Program-made: the position numbers and the translations under genes
The notes under the pieces: model-generated
Database searches by the model: none
What the model was told of the DNA's origin: nothing
The model's input: only the letters and a program-made list of their open reading frames with translations
In this document: in pieces, positions 7,709-15,491 of the stretch
Layout of the letters: every line of letters starts with the position of its first letter
Position numbering within the stretch: the stretch's first letter is position 1
Source: Fimenecus sp045602655
GTDB lineage: Bacteria; Bacillota; Clostridia; Oscillospirales; Acutalibacteraceae
Direction: 5' to 3'
DNA length: 18,261 bases
NCBI GenBank assembly: GCA_045602655.1
Contig: JAZSBY010000068.1
Coordinates: 1 to 18,261, forward strand

Positions 7709-8368
7709 ATGAATGAGATTAAAGGATATTTAAGAGATTTTAGGATTGATGTTCCAAAGATAATTTATGATTGTCCGGGAATTAAAGTTTTTGGGCGAGT
7801 AATTAAATCCATTGTTTTCTCGACCGATGTGAGCATAATACGAAATTGTAATGCAGACGCGGTTATCGCTGTATATCCGTTTACTCCTCAACCCGTGATT
7901 ACTCAAGCGGTTATGATGGCTGCAGATTGTCCTGTTTTTGTTGGTGTTGGTGGTGGACTTACAAAGGGTGAAAGAGTAGTCAATCTTGCCAGACACGCAG
8001 AATATCAGGGTGCAACGGGTGTTGTGCTTAACGCACCTACAACTAACGAAAGTATAAAGGATGTGGCAAAGGTTGTTGATTTGCCCATTGTAATAACCGT
8101 TGTAAAAGAGGATGATATACAGGCACGACTGGACGCAGGAGCACAAATTCTCAATGTGTCAGCCGCAGCAAAAACTCCTGAATTGGTAGCGGAAATCAGA
8201 AAGAGTTTTCCAACAGTGCCAATAATAGCAACGGGTGGACCAACTGAGGAAAGCATAAGGGCAACTATTGAGGCGGGAGCAGACGCAATTACATGGACTC
8301 CACCGTCAAACGGTGAGGTTTTCCGTGATATTATGGAGGCTTATCGTAAAGGTAATCCGCATCCGTAA
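7709..8368 (+). CDS. TIM-barrel (phosphate-binding fold) protein of unknown function
   Basis: The product has 219 residues. The pattern of short beta strands (DAVIAVYPF, PVFVGVGGG, GVVLNAP, PIVITVV, AQILNVSAA, PIIATGG, ADAITWTPPS) alternating with helices is that of an alpha/beta barrel. The closing IATGGPTEESIRATIEAGAD resembles the phosphate-binding end of ribulose-phosphate epimerase, NanE and ThiG type barrels. I do not recognise a specific enzyme and assign no reaction. A TTG at 7667 gives a longer frame, but the ATG at 7709 is preferred: AAGAAGGA at 7694-7701 is seven bases before it, and the sequence after it (MNEIKGYLRDFRIDVPKI) looks like a true N-terminus. It lies 48 bases after recG and 20 bases before the esterase gene. 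Confidence 0.8.
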   Translation: MNEIKGYLRDFRIDVPKIIYDCPGIKVFGRVIKSIVFSTDVSIIRNCNADAVIAVYPFTPQPVITQAVMMAADCPVFVGVGGGLTKGERVVNLARHAEYQGATGVVLNAPTTNESIKDVAKVVDLPIVITVVKEDDIQARLDAGAQILNVSAAAKTPELVAEIRKSFPTVPIIATGGPTEESIRATIEAGADAITWTPPSNGEVFRDIMEAYRKGNPHP

Positions 8369-8388
8369 ACATAAAAGGGGTATGATAC

Positions 8389-9285
8389 ATGTATATTTTT
8401 AAACCGATATTAGATAAAAACTGGGAAAATACAGGGAAGAATGATGCAAAGAGAATAGCAAGTCAGACAGAGCCTGCGGGATTAGAACAAATCCTTGATA
8501 TTCCATACATAGACGATGGTCACAGAGGTCATCTTCTCGACATTTACTATCCTGAAGGGACAACTGAAAAACTTCCTGTGATTATTGATGTTCACGGTGG
8601 CGGATGGATGTATGGTTACAAGGAAATTAACAAGTATTTCTGCTTAAAGCTTGCACAAAAAGGGTTTTTGGTTGCATCAATTAACTACCGCCTTGCAGGT
8701 GAGGTGCTTTTTGACGACCAGATTCGTGATATTTTTTCAGCCCTTATGTGGTTAGGAAAGAATCTTAAGGATTACCCTGCTGATATGGATAACATCTTTC
8801 TTGCAGGTGACTCTGCAGGGGGACATTTTGTCTGTGTTACAACCGCAATTAACCTTAATGAAGAAATGCAGAAGGATTTTGGAGTGGAATATGTGGGATA
8901 TGATTTTAAGGCAGTTGCTGCAATTTGTCCTGCCATAGACCTTTTGAGTCCGAATTTCTTAATGAATGTAAATGTACCCGTGCTTTTAGGTGAAAACTGG
9001 AGAAAGAGCAAATTCAAGAAATATATGATGGTTAAAAATCTTGTCAGCGATAGGTTTCCACCATTTCATATTCTCACGGCAGAGGGTGATGGTCTGCTTA
9101 AAAAACAAGCTCCGATTCTTGCAGATATTTTCAGAAAAAACAATGTTGAATTTCGTTTCTGCAATTTTACAGGACAGTTAAACGGGAAATATTTAGGTCA
9201 TGTTTTTAATGTGGTTGACCCGTTTTCAATTTATGGTGAGCAGGCAAACACAGATATTACAGATTTCTTTAAGAGTAAAATGTGA
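8389..9285 (+). CDS. Alpha/beta hydrolase, HSL/BD-FAE-type esterase or lipase
   Basis: A 298-residue enzyme of the alpha/beta hydrolase fold. HGGG at 69-72 is the oxyanion-hole motif of the hormone-sensitive-lipase branch, and GDSAGG places the nucleophile at Ser142. Asp234 (in AEGDG) and His271 (in LGHVFN) are the likely remaining triad members by position and context. There is no signal peptide, so it is probably cytoplasmic. It may deacetylate or cleave short acyl esters, including acylated sugars in a fibre-degrading host, but the substrate is inference. AAAAGGGG lies eight bases before the ATG. It is the last gene of the + strand run and no clear terminator follows it. Confidence 0.85.
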   Translation: MYIFKPILDKNWENTGKNDAKRIASQTEPAGLEQILDIPYIDDGHRGHLLDIYYPEGTTEKLPVIIDVHGGGWMYGYKEINKYFCLKLAQKGFLVASINYRLAGEVLFDDQIRDIFSALMWLGKNLKDYPADMDNIFLAGDSAGGHFVCVTTAINLNEEMQKDFGVEYVGYDFKAVAAICPAIDLLSPNFLMNVNVPVLLGENWRKSKFKKYMMVKNLVSDRFPPFHILTAEGDGLLKKQAPILADIFRKNNVEFRFCNFTGQLNGKYLGHVFNVVDPFSIYGEQANTDITDFFKSKM

Positions 9286-9321
9286 TTTATTGCCATTTTG
9301 TGACTTCTGTTGTCGGTTGAC

Positions 9322-9351
9322 TTGACAAACAGGGGGCAAATATGGTTTAAT
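9322..9351 (+). promoter_or_regulatory. Sigma-A-type promoter with extended -10
   Basis: TTGACA at 9322-9327, an 18-base spacer, then TGG followed by TTTAAT at 9346-9351. It is about 35 bases upstream of the small dockerin gene and shares its layout with the promoters at 167 and 9778. Confidence 0.7.
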
Positions 9352-9385
9352 AAACATATAGAAATTTACGAGAAAGGTGAAAATT

Positions 9386-9706
9386 ATGAAAAAAGTAATT
9401 GCTTTGTTATTAGTATTGGTTATAGTTGTTTCAACTTCAGTTTTTGCACTTGCAGCCAACCCCGATGTTGGTAACGGAAATGGCGAAGACACTATTCCTT
9501 GGGAAGACATCATTGGTGGGGGCGTTGTTAAGGGCGACCTTAACGGTGACGGCAAGGTTTCTTCTATTGATGCGAGAAAGGCTTTGCAGAAGAGTGTCGG
9601 TTCAGATACCGTTTCAAGCAAGGATTTGAAGGCTGCCGATTTCAATAATGATGGTAAGATTACAGCCTATGATGCTCGTCAGATTTTGAAGCTTGCAGCA
9701 GGATAA
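9386..9706 (+). CDS. Small secreted protein consisting almost only of a dockerin
   Basis: A 106-residue protein. Residues 1-23 are a signal peptide ending near VFALA. A Gly/Asn-rich linker with a PWEDIIGGG patch follows, and residues 50-106 form one complete type I-like dockerin. Both calcium loops keep the expected ligands: DLNGDGKVSSID and DFNNDGKITAYD, each followed by AR and a helix. No enzyme or binding module is present, so after export about 80 residues remain, mostly dockerin. It could cap or block cohesins, or bridge to something through the PWED patch; these roles are speculation. The ATG at 9386 fits AAAGG at 9373-9377; an upstream in-frame GTG at 9377 overlaps that site and is less likely. 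It has its own promoter and terminator. Confidence 0.85.
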   Translation: MKKVIALLLVLVIVVSTSVFALAANPDVGNGNGEDTIPWEDIIGGGVVKGDLNGDGKVSSIDARKALQKSVGSDTVSSKDLKAADFNNDGKITAYDARQILKLAAG

Positions 9707-9725
9707 AAGATAATTTTTACTATAG

Positions 9726-9763
9726 AACGATGCCTATTTGAGATAGCTTTAGGCATCGTTTTT
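9726..9763 (+). terminator. Rho-independent terminator after the small dockerin gene
   Basis: AACGATGCCTA (9726-9736) pairs perfectly with TAGGCATCGTT (9750-9760), and a short T run follows. It separates the two adjacent dockerin genes into independent transcripts. Confidence 0.9.
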
Positions 9764-9777
9764 CGTTTCTTGTTTCC

Positions 9778-9806
9778 TTGACAAAATGTTGAATATATGC
9801 TTTAAT
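9778..9806 (+). promoter_or_regulatory. Sigma-A-type promoter with extended -10
   Basis: TTGACA at 9778-9783, a 17-base spacer, then TGC directly before TTTAAT at 9801-9806. It is about 40 bases upstream of the LRR-dockerin gene, just after the preceding terminator. Confidence 0.75.
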
Positions 9807-9844
9807 TTTATTTAGAAATTTTATGTTTACGGGAGATAATAAAG

Positions 9845-12046
9845 ATGAAAAAGTATATTGCGTTGACTTTGGCGTTTGTTATTGCGTTATCCGTTCTTCC
9901 ACTTAGCGTTTTAGCTGCAACCAGCGGAAAATACACATACGAGGTTATTTCGGAGTCAGGAAAAACCTGTGTAATTACAAAATACAAAGGCACCGAGAGG
10001 AATTTAACTATACCATCTTCTCTTAATGGTTATACTGTTGTAGAAATAGGTCCTTACGCATTTTTTGATACAGAAGCATCAAGTGGAAATAAGGATTTAA
10101 GAAGTGTTACAGTTCCCTCAAGTGTACAAAAAATAGGTAAATTTGCGTTCAACCTCTGTCAGGGGCTTAATACAGTGAATCTTGCTGACGGCATAAAAGT
10201 TATTGAAGAGGGAGCATTTTTTAACTGTAAAAATCTTGCTACAATAAATTTGCCGGACTCAATCACTTATATAGGAAGAAATATTCTTCATGACACAAAG
10301 CTTATGCCTTTGTTGGAGCAGTATGAGAGAGAAGACCCTCAATTACCTGCAACAGAGCCGATTTTTGATATGACCGGTTGGACAAATGGTGCACTTTATA
10401 TAGGCAAACATCTTATGGCGGTTGACCTTACAAAATCAGGCAGTTTTTCTGTTAAAGACGGAACAAAAACTATTGCCGGTGAGGCTTTTTATTGGTGCGA
10501 CAAGCTTACAAGTGTTTCTATTCCTAATAGCGTGGTTTCAATAGGCGAATACGCTTTCTATAATTGTAAAGGGCTTAAATCTTTATCGCTTTCTAATAGT
10601 ATCACAGTAATCGGACAATCAGCATTTAATCTCTGTGAGAAACTTCAGACAATAAACATCCCGTCAGCGGTTAAGGAAATTAGCGATTGGGCATTTACAG
10701 GCTGTAAGGCGTTAAAGAGTGTTACAATTCCTTCAAACATAAAGAGAATCGGCACAGGTGCTTATTGTGCATGTACTTCTTTGGAATCAGTTAAAATCAA
10801 TAGTGGTGTTGAGGAAATCGGTAAGGCAGCATTTTACGGATGTACGGCACTTTCAAGCGTTTCCGTTGCAGACAGCGTAAAATCAATCGGACAGAATGCT
10901 TTTGTAGCAACAAAATTATATAATTCAAGTGGAAATTGGAAGAATAATGCTCTTTATGTAGGCAACCACCTTGTTGGAGTAAAGACATCGGTTTCCGGTG
11001 CATATTCTGTTCCCGCAGGAACAAAGGCAATTTCTGAAGACGCATTTGTACAACGCACAAAAATAACGGAGATTTACATTCCAAGCAGTGTAACAGGAAT
11101 CAGCAACGGCACATTTAGGACTTGTACTTCTCTTAAAAACATTTCAGTTGCAGGGGATAACGGATATTATTCTGCACAGAGTGGTGTTTTATATAGTAAG
11201 GATTCAAGCAAACTTATTTGTTGTCCTGCTTCAAATTCGGCATCTGCTATGACGATGTCCGATGGTGTAAAAGCTGTTGCAGATTATGCTTTCTACGGCA
11301 ACAAAAATCTTGTAAATGTTAAGCTCTCAAAGAACTTGAACTCAATAGGTGAATATGCTTTCTATGACTGTAACAGCCTTAGTTCTATCGAGGTTCCCGA
11401 AAGTGTAAAATCCATTGGAGAATGGGCTTTTGCTGCATCAGAAAAGCTTACGGTTTATGTACACTCCGGTAGTTATGCAGAGGATTATGCAAAAACAAAT
11501 CAAGTAAAATATGATTACTTGGGTATTACACTTAAGGATACTGCAAATGGTGTAGTTGTTTCTTCAGATACCAAGGGAATACTTCCAACAGATGCCAAGC
11601 TTAGTGTAGCAGTTTCAAAAAAGACTGACGGAAGCTTATATTCAATCAATGTTACAAGTGGTGGAGCAACAGTTTCTCCTAACGGAAATGTGACTGTGAA
11701 AATTTCTGTACCAAGCGGAATGGATGCAGATTCCTGTAAGATTTATCTCGTTTCAGGCGATGATTATACTTATATGAATGCGTATGCTGAGGACGGATAT
11801 TTGGTATTTAATACCACAAAACTTGGCGACTTCCTTGTTACAACAAAGTTGTTGACAACTCTTGTAGGTGATGCCAACGGAGATGGAAGAATTACAGCTA
11901 TTGATGCTCGTATAGTTTTGCAGATTGCTGCAGGAACAAAAACCGTGTCAAATGAAGAAATAGCATTGTTGGATGTTTCAGGTGACGGAAAGATTACAGC
12001 CATTGATGCACGAAGATTGCTTAAAATTGCAGCAGGCGGTATGTAA
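9845..12046 (+). CDS. Secreted BspA-type leucine-rich-repeat protein with C-terminal dockerin
   Basis: A 733-residue exported protein. Residues 1-24 are a signal peptide ending in VLA. From about 45 to 560 run LRR_5/BspA-type repeats, recognisable by recurring units such as VVSIGEYAFYNCKGLKSLSL and SIGQNAF. They are interrupted twice by longer inserts with WKNNALYVGNHLVGV and WTNGALYIGKHLMAV, which are themselves related. Residues about 565-670 form a beta-sandwich-like module ending in DGYLVFNTTKLGDFLV. Residues 675-733 are a dockerin with DANGDGRITAID and DVSGDGKITAID, each followed by AR. BspA-type LRRs usually mediate binding to proteins or surfaces, so this is probably an adhesion or display protein anchored to a cohesin. 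GGGAGA precedes the ATG. It has its own promoter and a strong terminator. Confidence 0.9.
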   Translation: MKKYIALTLAFVIALSVLPLSVLAATSGKYTYEVISESGKTCVITKYKGTERNLTIPSSLNGYTVVEIGPYAFFDTEASSGNKDLRSVTVPSSVQKIGKFAFNLCQGLNTVNLADGIKVIEEGAFFNCKNLATINLPDSITYIGRNILHDTKLMPLLEQYEREDPQLPATEPIFDMTGWTNGALYIGKHLMAVDLTKSGSFSVKDGTKTIAGEAFYWCDKLTSVSIPNSVVSIGEYAFYNCKGLKSLSLSNSITVIGQSAFNLCEKLQTINIPSAVKEISDWAFTGCKALKSVTIPSNIKRIGTGAYCACTSLESVKINSGVEEIGKAAFYGCTALSSVSVADSVKSIGQNAFVATKLYNSSGNWKNNALYVGNHLVGVKTSVSGAYSVPAGTKAISEDAFVQRTKITEIYIPSSVTGISNGTFRTCTSLKNISVAGDNGYYSAQSGVLYSKDSSKLICCPASNSASAMTMSDGVKAVADYAFYGNKNLVNVKLSKNLNSIGEYAFYDCNSLSSIEVPESVKSIGEWAFAASEKLTVYVHSGSYAEDYAKTNQVKYDYLGITLKDTANGVVVSSDTKGILPTDAKLSVAVSKKTDGSLYSINVTSGGATVSPNGNVTVKISVPSGMDADSCKIYLVSGDDYTYMNAYAEDGYLVFNTTKLGDFLVTTKLLTTLVGDANGDGRITAIDARIVLQIAAGTKTVSNEEIALLDVSGDGKITAIDARRLLKIAAGGM

Positions 12047-12063
12047 TTGAAAAATCGATAAAG

Positions 12064-12098
12064 AAAGACCTTGCAGAATTTTCTGCAAGGTCTTTTGT
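12064..12098. terminator. Strong terminator between convergent genes, probably bidirectional
   Basis: AAAGACCTTGCAGAA (12064-12078) is an exact reverse complement of TTCTGCAAGGTCTTT (12081-12095), and the + strand continues into TTTTG. It lies between the stop of the LRR-dockerin gene (12046) and the stop of the minus-strand phosphatase gene (12106). On the minus strand the stem also ends in a T-rich stretch, so it can serve both transcripts. Confidence 0.9.
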
Positions 12099-12105
12099 TT
12101 AAGTA

Positions 12106-12828
12106 CTATAAAATGTCTTCGTTGTTTATAACCTTTAAAGGTGTTTCTTCAAGACACAAACGAATATCGTCTTCTGTTATTTCTTCAGGCAAATCTTCAA
12201 TTTTTTCTCTTAAACGGGAATGACGATATATGGGGTCGTGAGCATCACTTGCTATAAGCGTAGCAAATTTTCGCTTTATGAAGTCAAAAGCCATATTCTG
12301 CGGTTCAGGTCCGTTTTTGCCACGCAGGCTGTCAATATTAACCTGAAAAAGAATAGGACGGTCAAGAAGTTCATCAACAAGGGAATAATCCCTGTGGAAT
12401 TCAAGATAACGCTCGGGATGTGCAAGAATAGGCGTATATCCTCGGTCAAGAAGTTCATCAAACCACATCGGAACATTGTCTGTACGGAAAGGACCAAGGG
12501 GCATTTCGCAGAGCATATATCTTGAATGGTTGATGGTTAAATCGTCAAGACTATCTGCAGCAAAGATTTTGTTTGAAAGGAAAAGCTCTGCTCCCGAAAA
12601 CAGTTTAAGGGGAATTTCTTCTTCAGCTAATGCGTCAGCAAGAATTTCGAATTTTCTGTCCCGTTCTTTTGTGAATTCGTGGAGATGTTTAAAATCAAAA
12701 AAGTGTGGAGTGAGAACCAATGTGTCACACCCGTTTTCGTAGGCGTCACGGCACATTTCAACAGATTCTTCAAGGCTTTGTGCACCGTCGTCAATGCCAT
12801 ACAGAATATGACTATGAATATCTATCAT
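12106..12828 (-). CDS. PHP-family tyrosine-protein phosphatase, CpsB/CapC/YwqE type
   Basis: A 240-residue cytoplasmic metal-dependent phosphatase of the PHP fold. Motifs appear in order: MIDIHSHILYGIDDGAQ at the N-terminus, LTPHFF, FSGAELFLS, ILAHPERY and IASDAHD near the C-terminus, which supply the metal-binding His, Glu and Asp residues. Relatives dephosphorylate bacterial tyrosine kinases that control capsule or exopolysaccharide synthesis. No kinase or polysaccharide gene is nearby, so the partner is unknown. Its ATG overlaps the TGA of the upstream membrane-protein gene by four bases (ATGA, 12825-12828), so the two are translationally coupled. Confidence 0.9.
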   Translation of the reverse strand: MIDIHSHILYGIDDGAQSLEESVEMCRDAYENGCDTLVLTPHFFDFKHLHEFTKERDRKFEILADALAEEEIPLKLFSGAELFLSNKIFAADSLDDLTINHSRYMLCEMPLGPFRTDNVPMWFDELLDRGYTPILAHPERYLEFHRDYSLVDELLDRPILFQVNIDSLRGKNGPEPQNMAFDFIKRKFATLIASDAHDPIYRHSRLREKIEDLPEEITEDDIRLCLEETPLKVINNEDIL

Positions 12829-13982
12829 TTTACATCATCTCCTTCAGACTCGGTTTCTTTTGAGTAGTGGAAAATATGAATTATTCCCTCGTCGTTTAGT
12901 ATTTTGAGCATAACAATTGTGAGAGGGAGAATAAAAATGCCGATAACACCAAAAATCTGTGAGCCAAGGAACATCGCTGTAATTGTAAGGAATGCGGGAA
13001 GACCTAATTGGTTTGCAACGAGTTTAGGTTCAATGATTTGTCTGATAACTGTGATGCAGGCATAAATTACGAAAAGCCCGATTGCTAAGGCGTAGTTACC
13101 GGTGAAAAGATTATATACTGCCCACGGAATGACAACTGTGCCTGTGCCCAAAACGGGAATAATATCAACAATGGCAGTAAGAGCTGCTATTATGAGAATA
13201 TATCCACTGTTATATATACCTAAAAGTTTTAATATGAACAAGCCAACGCACAATTCTGTAAAAGTAACAGAAATAATCAAGCCGTATGCCTTGGCGTATT
13301 TTCCGAGAGCAGGAATCAAAAGTCTTTTTGAATGGACAATTTTTTCTCTTGTTTCCTCGCGGAAAAGACCTAACACTAATTTTTTGAAGGTTTCAAAATC
13401 AGCGGTTATGAAGCAACAAGTAATAATACTTATAACAAAGGAAACCAATGTGGTTGGTATCTGCTTTGCTGTGTTCCACACGCCTAAAAGTGGAGTAGAA
13501 AGAACGGCAAAGTCAAAATCAGGCATTGTTATTGATGTTGTGCCACTTGCAAGTGAGTCAAGTTTTTCGCTGATAAAGTTTATTGCAGGTGCAGAAATCT
13601 TTTCAGGGAGAATAGAGATGAAACTAACTATATATCCTTCGATTTCAGAAACAAGAGAGGGTAAGTCCTCAAATTTGATTAAAATATACTGAATAAAGCC
13701 TTTAAGCTCTGTAAACAACCAAACAAGTAAAACAACTACAACTGAAATCAAAGCAATAAAGGTTAATAAAACTGTTATTGCAGAAACCGGACCTTTTTTC
13801 AAGGGTGTTTTTTTGCAGATGAAGTTTACCGGTCTTTGTAATATATATGCAACGATAACTGCAGCTACAATTGGCAATATTGCTCCAAAGACATATTTAA
13901 AAAACAAATAGAAGAGAGCAAGGACAACGGCTATATAAGCAATATTGATTATAAAATTCCTCTTTTTTTCAATTCCTGTCAT
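12825..13982 (-). CDS. AI-2E/PerM-family integral membrane protein
   Basis: A 385-residue membrane protein with the family's arrangement: two hydrophobic helices near the N-terminus (about 10-50), a third at about 68-90, a less hydrophobic extracytoplasmic stretch, and a cluster of helices from about 170 to 365. Signature segments DIIPVLGTGTVVIPWAVY and RQIIEPKLVANQLGLPAFLT match the AI-2E transporter family (PF01594), which includes YtvI and PerM-like proteins. The substrate is uncertain; members have been tied to autoinducer export, ion antiport and sporulation. GGAGAA (13989-13994 read on the minus strand) lies six bases before the start. The C-terminal tail is acidic and overlaps the phosphatase start. 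Confidence 0.9.
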   Translation of the reverse strand: MTGIEKKRNFIINIAYIAVVLALFYLFFKYVFGAILPIVAAVIVAYILQRPVNFICKKTPLKKGPVSAITVLLTFIALISVVVVLLVWLFTELKGFIQYILIKFEDLPSLVSEIEGYIVSFISILPEKISAPAINFISEKLDSLASGTTSITMPDFDFAVLSTPLLGVWNTAKQIPTTLVSFVISIITCCFITADFETFKKLVLGLFREETREKIVHSKRLLIPALGKYAKAYGLIISVTFTELCVGLFILKLLGIYNSGYILIIAALTAIVDIIPVLGTGTVVIPWAVYNLFTGNYALAIGLFVIYACITVIRQIIEPKLVANQLGLPAFLTITAMFLGSQIFGVIGIFILPLTIVMLKILNDEGIIHIFHYSKETESEGDDVK

Positions 13983-14025
13983 AATTGATTCTCCAAATCA
14001 AACATATATATTTATATAATAAACT

Positions 14026-14034
14026 ATTTTATCA
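14026..14034 (-). promoter_or_regulatory. Extended -10 promoter for the minus-strand pair
   Basis: Read on the minus strand the sequence is TGATAAAAT, identical to the extended -10 before the cohesin-like/dockerin gene at 188-196. The -35 region is a T run with no good TTGACA match. It lies about 45 bases upstream of the AI-2E-family gene. Confidence 0.5.
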
Positions 14035-14139
14035 TAAGTATCAATGCAAAAAATGTATTTTATGTAAATTTTTCTAAAAATTCAGCAAAAAATATTTGCA
14101 AATATATAGCAATTTACTCTTTATTATGTTGTACTTTTG

Positions 14140-14148
14140 TGATAGAAT
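14140..14148 (+). promoter_or_regulatory. Probable extended -10 promoter for hom-lysC
   Basis: TGATAGAAT at 14140-14148 fits an extended -10. The -35 region around 14120 (TTTATT) is weak. It lies about 78 bases before the preferred hom start, in a 243-base divergent, very AT-rich region. I see no lysine riboswitch or T-box in that leader, which is too short for either. Confidence 0.45.
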
Positions 14149-14225
14149 ATTCAAAAGTATATTAAAATGCTTGATTATACCTTTTTTTACATAATCACAT
14201 AAAAAGTAAGGATGTGAATTCTTTA

Positions 14226-15464
14226 ATGTATGTTGCAGTAATGGGTTATGGTACTGTTGGTTCAGGCGTAGTTGAAGTGCTTACAAAAAACCACGACAGT
14301 ATTGTAAAAAGAAGCACACAGAAAGAAATGGAAGTTAAATATATTCTTGATTTGAGAGATTTCCCCGGGGACCCTCACGAGGATAAAATGATAAAGGATT
14401 TTAACATTATTCTTAATGACGATGATGTTAAGGTTGTAGTTGAAACAATGGGTGGACTTCACCCTGCTTATGAATTTGTTTCATCCTGTCTTAAAGCCGG
14501 CAAGAGCGTTGTAACATCAAATAAAGAACTTGTTGCAGCGAAGGGCTGTGAACTTTTACAGTTTGCTCAGGAAAATAATGTTAATTTTTTGTTTGAGGCA
14601 TCCGTTGGTGGCGGTATTCCGATTATCCGTCCTATCTCACAGTGCCTTGCAGCAAACGAGATTGACGAAATCGCAGGTATCTTAAATGGCACAACAAACT
14701 TTATTCTTACAATGATGATTGAAAAGAATATGAGTTTTGAGGATGCTTTAAAACTTGCTCAGGATAACGGATATGCAGAAAAAGACCCAACAGCAGATGT
14801 AGAAGGTCACGATGCTTGCAGAAAAATCTGCATTCTTGCATCTCTTTGCTTTGGTAAGCATGTATATCCTGATTCGGTTTATACAGAAGGAATTACAAAA
14901 ATCACACTTGATGATGTTGCATATATCGGTGCATTCGGTGGTGTGATTAAACTTCTCGGAAGAGCTAAGAGAATGGATGACGGCAAAATTTTTGCTGTTG
15001 TTTCTCCTGCAATTGTAATGAATGGCAGTCAGTTGGCATCTGTTAACGATGTTTTCAATGCAATTCTTGTCCGCGGCGATGCAACAGGTGATGTTGTGTT
15101 TTATGGTAAGGGAGCAGGCAAACTTCCAACAGCATCAGCAGTTGTTGCCGATGTTATTGACTGTGCAAGAAATATGGATAGAAAGAAGCCTATCGGCTGG
15201 GGTGAAGCAGAAGAGAATTATGTTGTTGACTACAAGTCAGCGGTTAATCCTCTTTACATCCGTGCAGAGGTTACAGATAAGGCAAACGCATTACAGGATG
15301 TTGTTGCTACAATCGGTAAAGTTCAGGTGCTTGAATTTGCAGGTTGCAAATCAAATGAACTTGCTTTTGTAACATCTGCTATGGCAGAGGGCGAGCTTAC
15401 AGAAAAGCTTAACAGTATTTCTTCAATCAACATAAAATCTCTTATCAGAGTTACTGATTATTAA
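14226..15464 (+). CDS. hom: Homoserine dehydrogenase with C-terminal ACT domain
   Basis: A 412-residue enzyme reducing aspartate semialdehyde to homoserine, the branch leading to threonine and methionine. Residues 1-14 contain the NAD(P)-binding turn VAVMGYGTVGSG. The catalytic region shows TSNKELVAAKG, GGGIPIIRP, ILNGTTNFILT and KDPTADVEGHDA. The last 80 residues form an ACT domain (YIRAEVTDKANALQDV), usually a site for threonine feedback. The ATG at 14226 matches the family's usual N-terminus and sits 13 bases after AAGGA; the in-frame GTG at 14214 is one base after that site and is less likely. lysC follows 27 bases later, so the two form a short aspartate-pathway operon. Confidence 0.95.
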   Translation: MYVAVMGYGTVGSGVVEVLTKNHDSIVKRSTQKEMEVKYILDLRDFPGDPHEDKMIKDFNIILNDDDVKVVVETMGGLHPAYEFVSSCLKAGKSVVTSNKELVAAKGCELLQFAQENNVNFLFEASVGGGIPIIRPISQCLAANEIDEIAGILNGTTNFILTMMIEKNMSFEDALKLAQDNGYAEKDPTADVEGHDACRKICILASLCFGKHVYPDSVYTEGITKITLDDVAYIGAFGGVIKLLGRAKRMDDGKIFAVVSPAIVMNGSQLASVNDVFNAILVRGDATGDVVFYGKGAGKLPTASAVVADVIDCARNMDRKKPIGWGEAEENYVVDYKSAVNPLYIRAEVTDKANALQDVVATIGKVQVLEFAGCKSNELAFVTSAMAEGELTEKLNSISSINIKSLIRVTDY

Positions 15465-15491
15465 GATAATTATTCCATTTAGGAGGCATAT

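Noticed and set aside
7730..8146. Cysteine-rich 138-codon minus-strand frame
   Set aside because: It lies antisense inside the TIM-barrel gene, has no ribosome binding site and low-complexity composition typical of a shadow frame.
9226..9645. 139-codon minus-strand frame across the esterase/dockerin junction
   Set aside because: It covers the small dockerin gene and its promoter on the opposite strand and has no recognisable protein features.
13102..13692. 196-codon + strand frame
   Set aside because: Fully antisense to the AI-2E-family gene, whose protein has clear family motifs; no start signal.
14035..14213. Lysine riboswitch or T-box before hom
   Set aside because: The segment is nearly pure AT with no conserved core or terminator stem and leaves too little leader after the likely -10.
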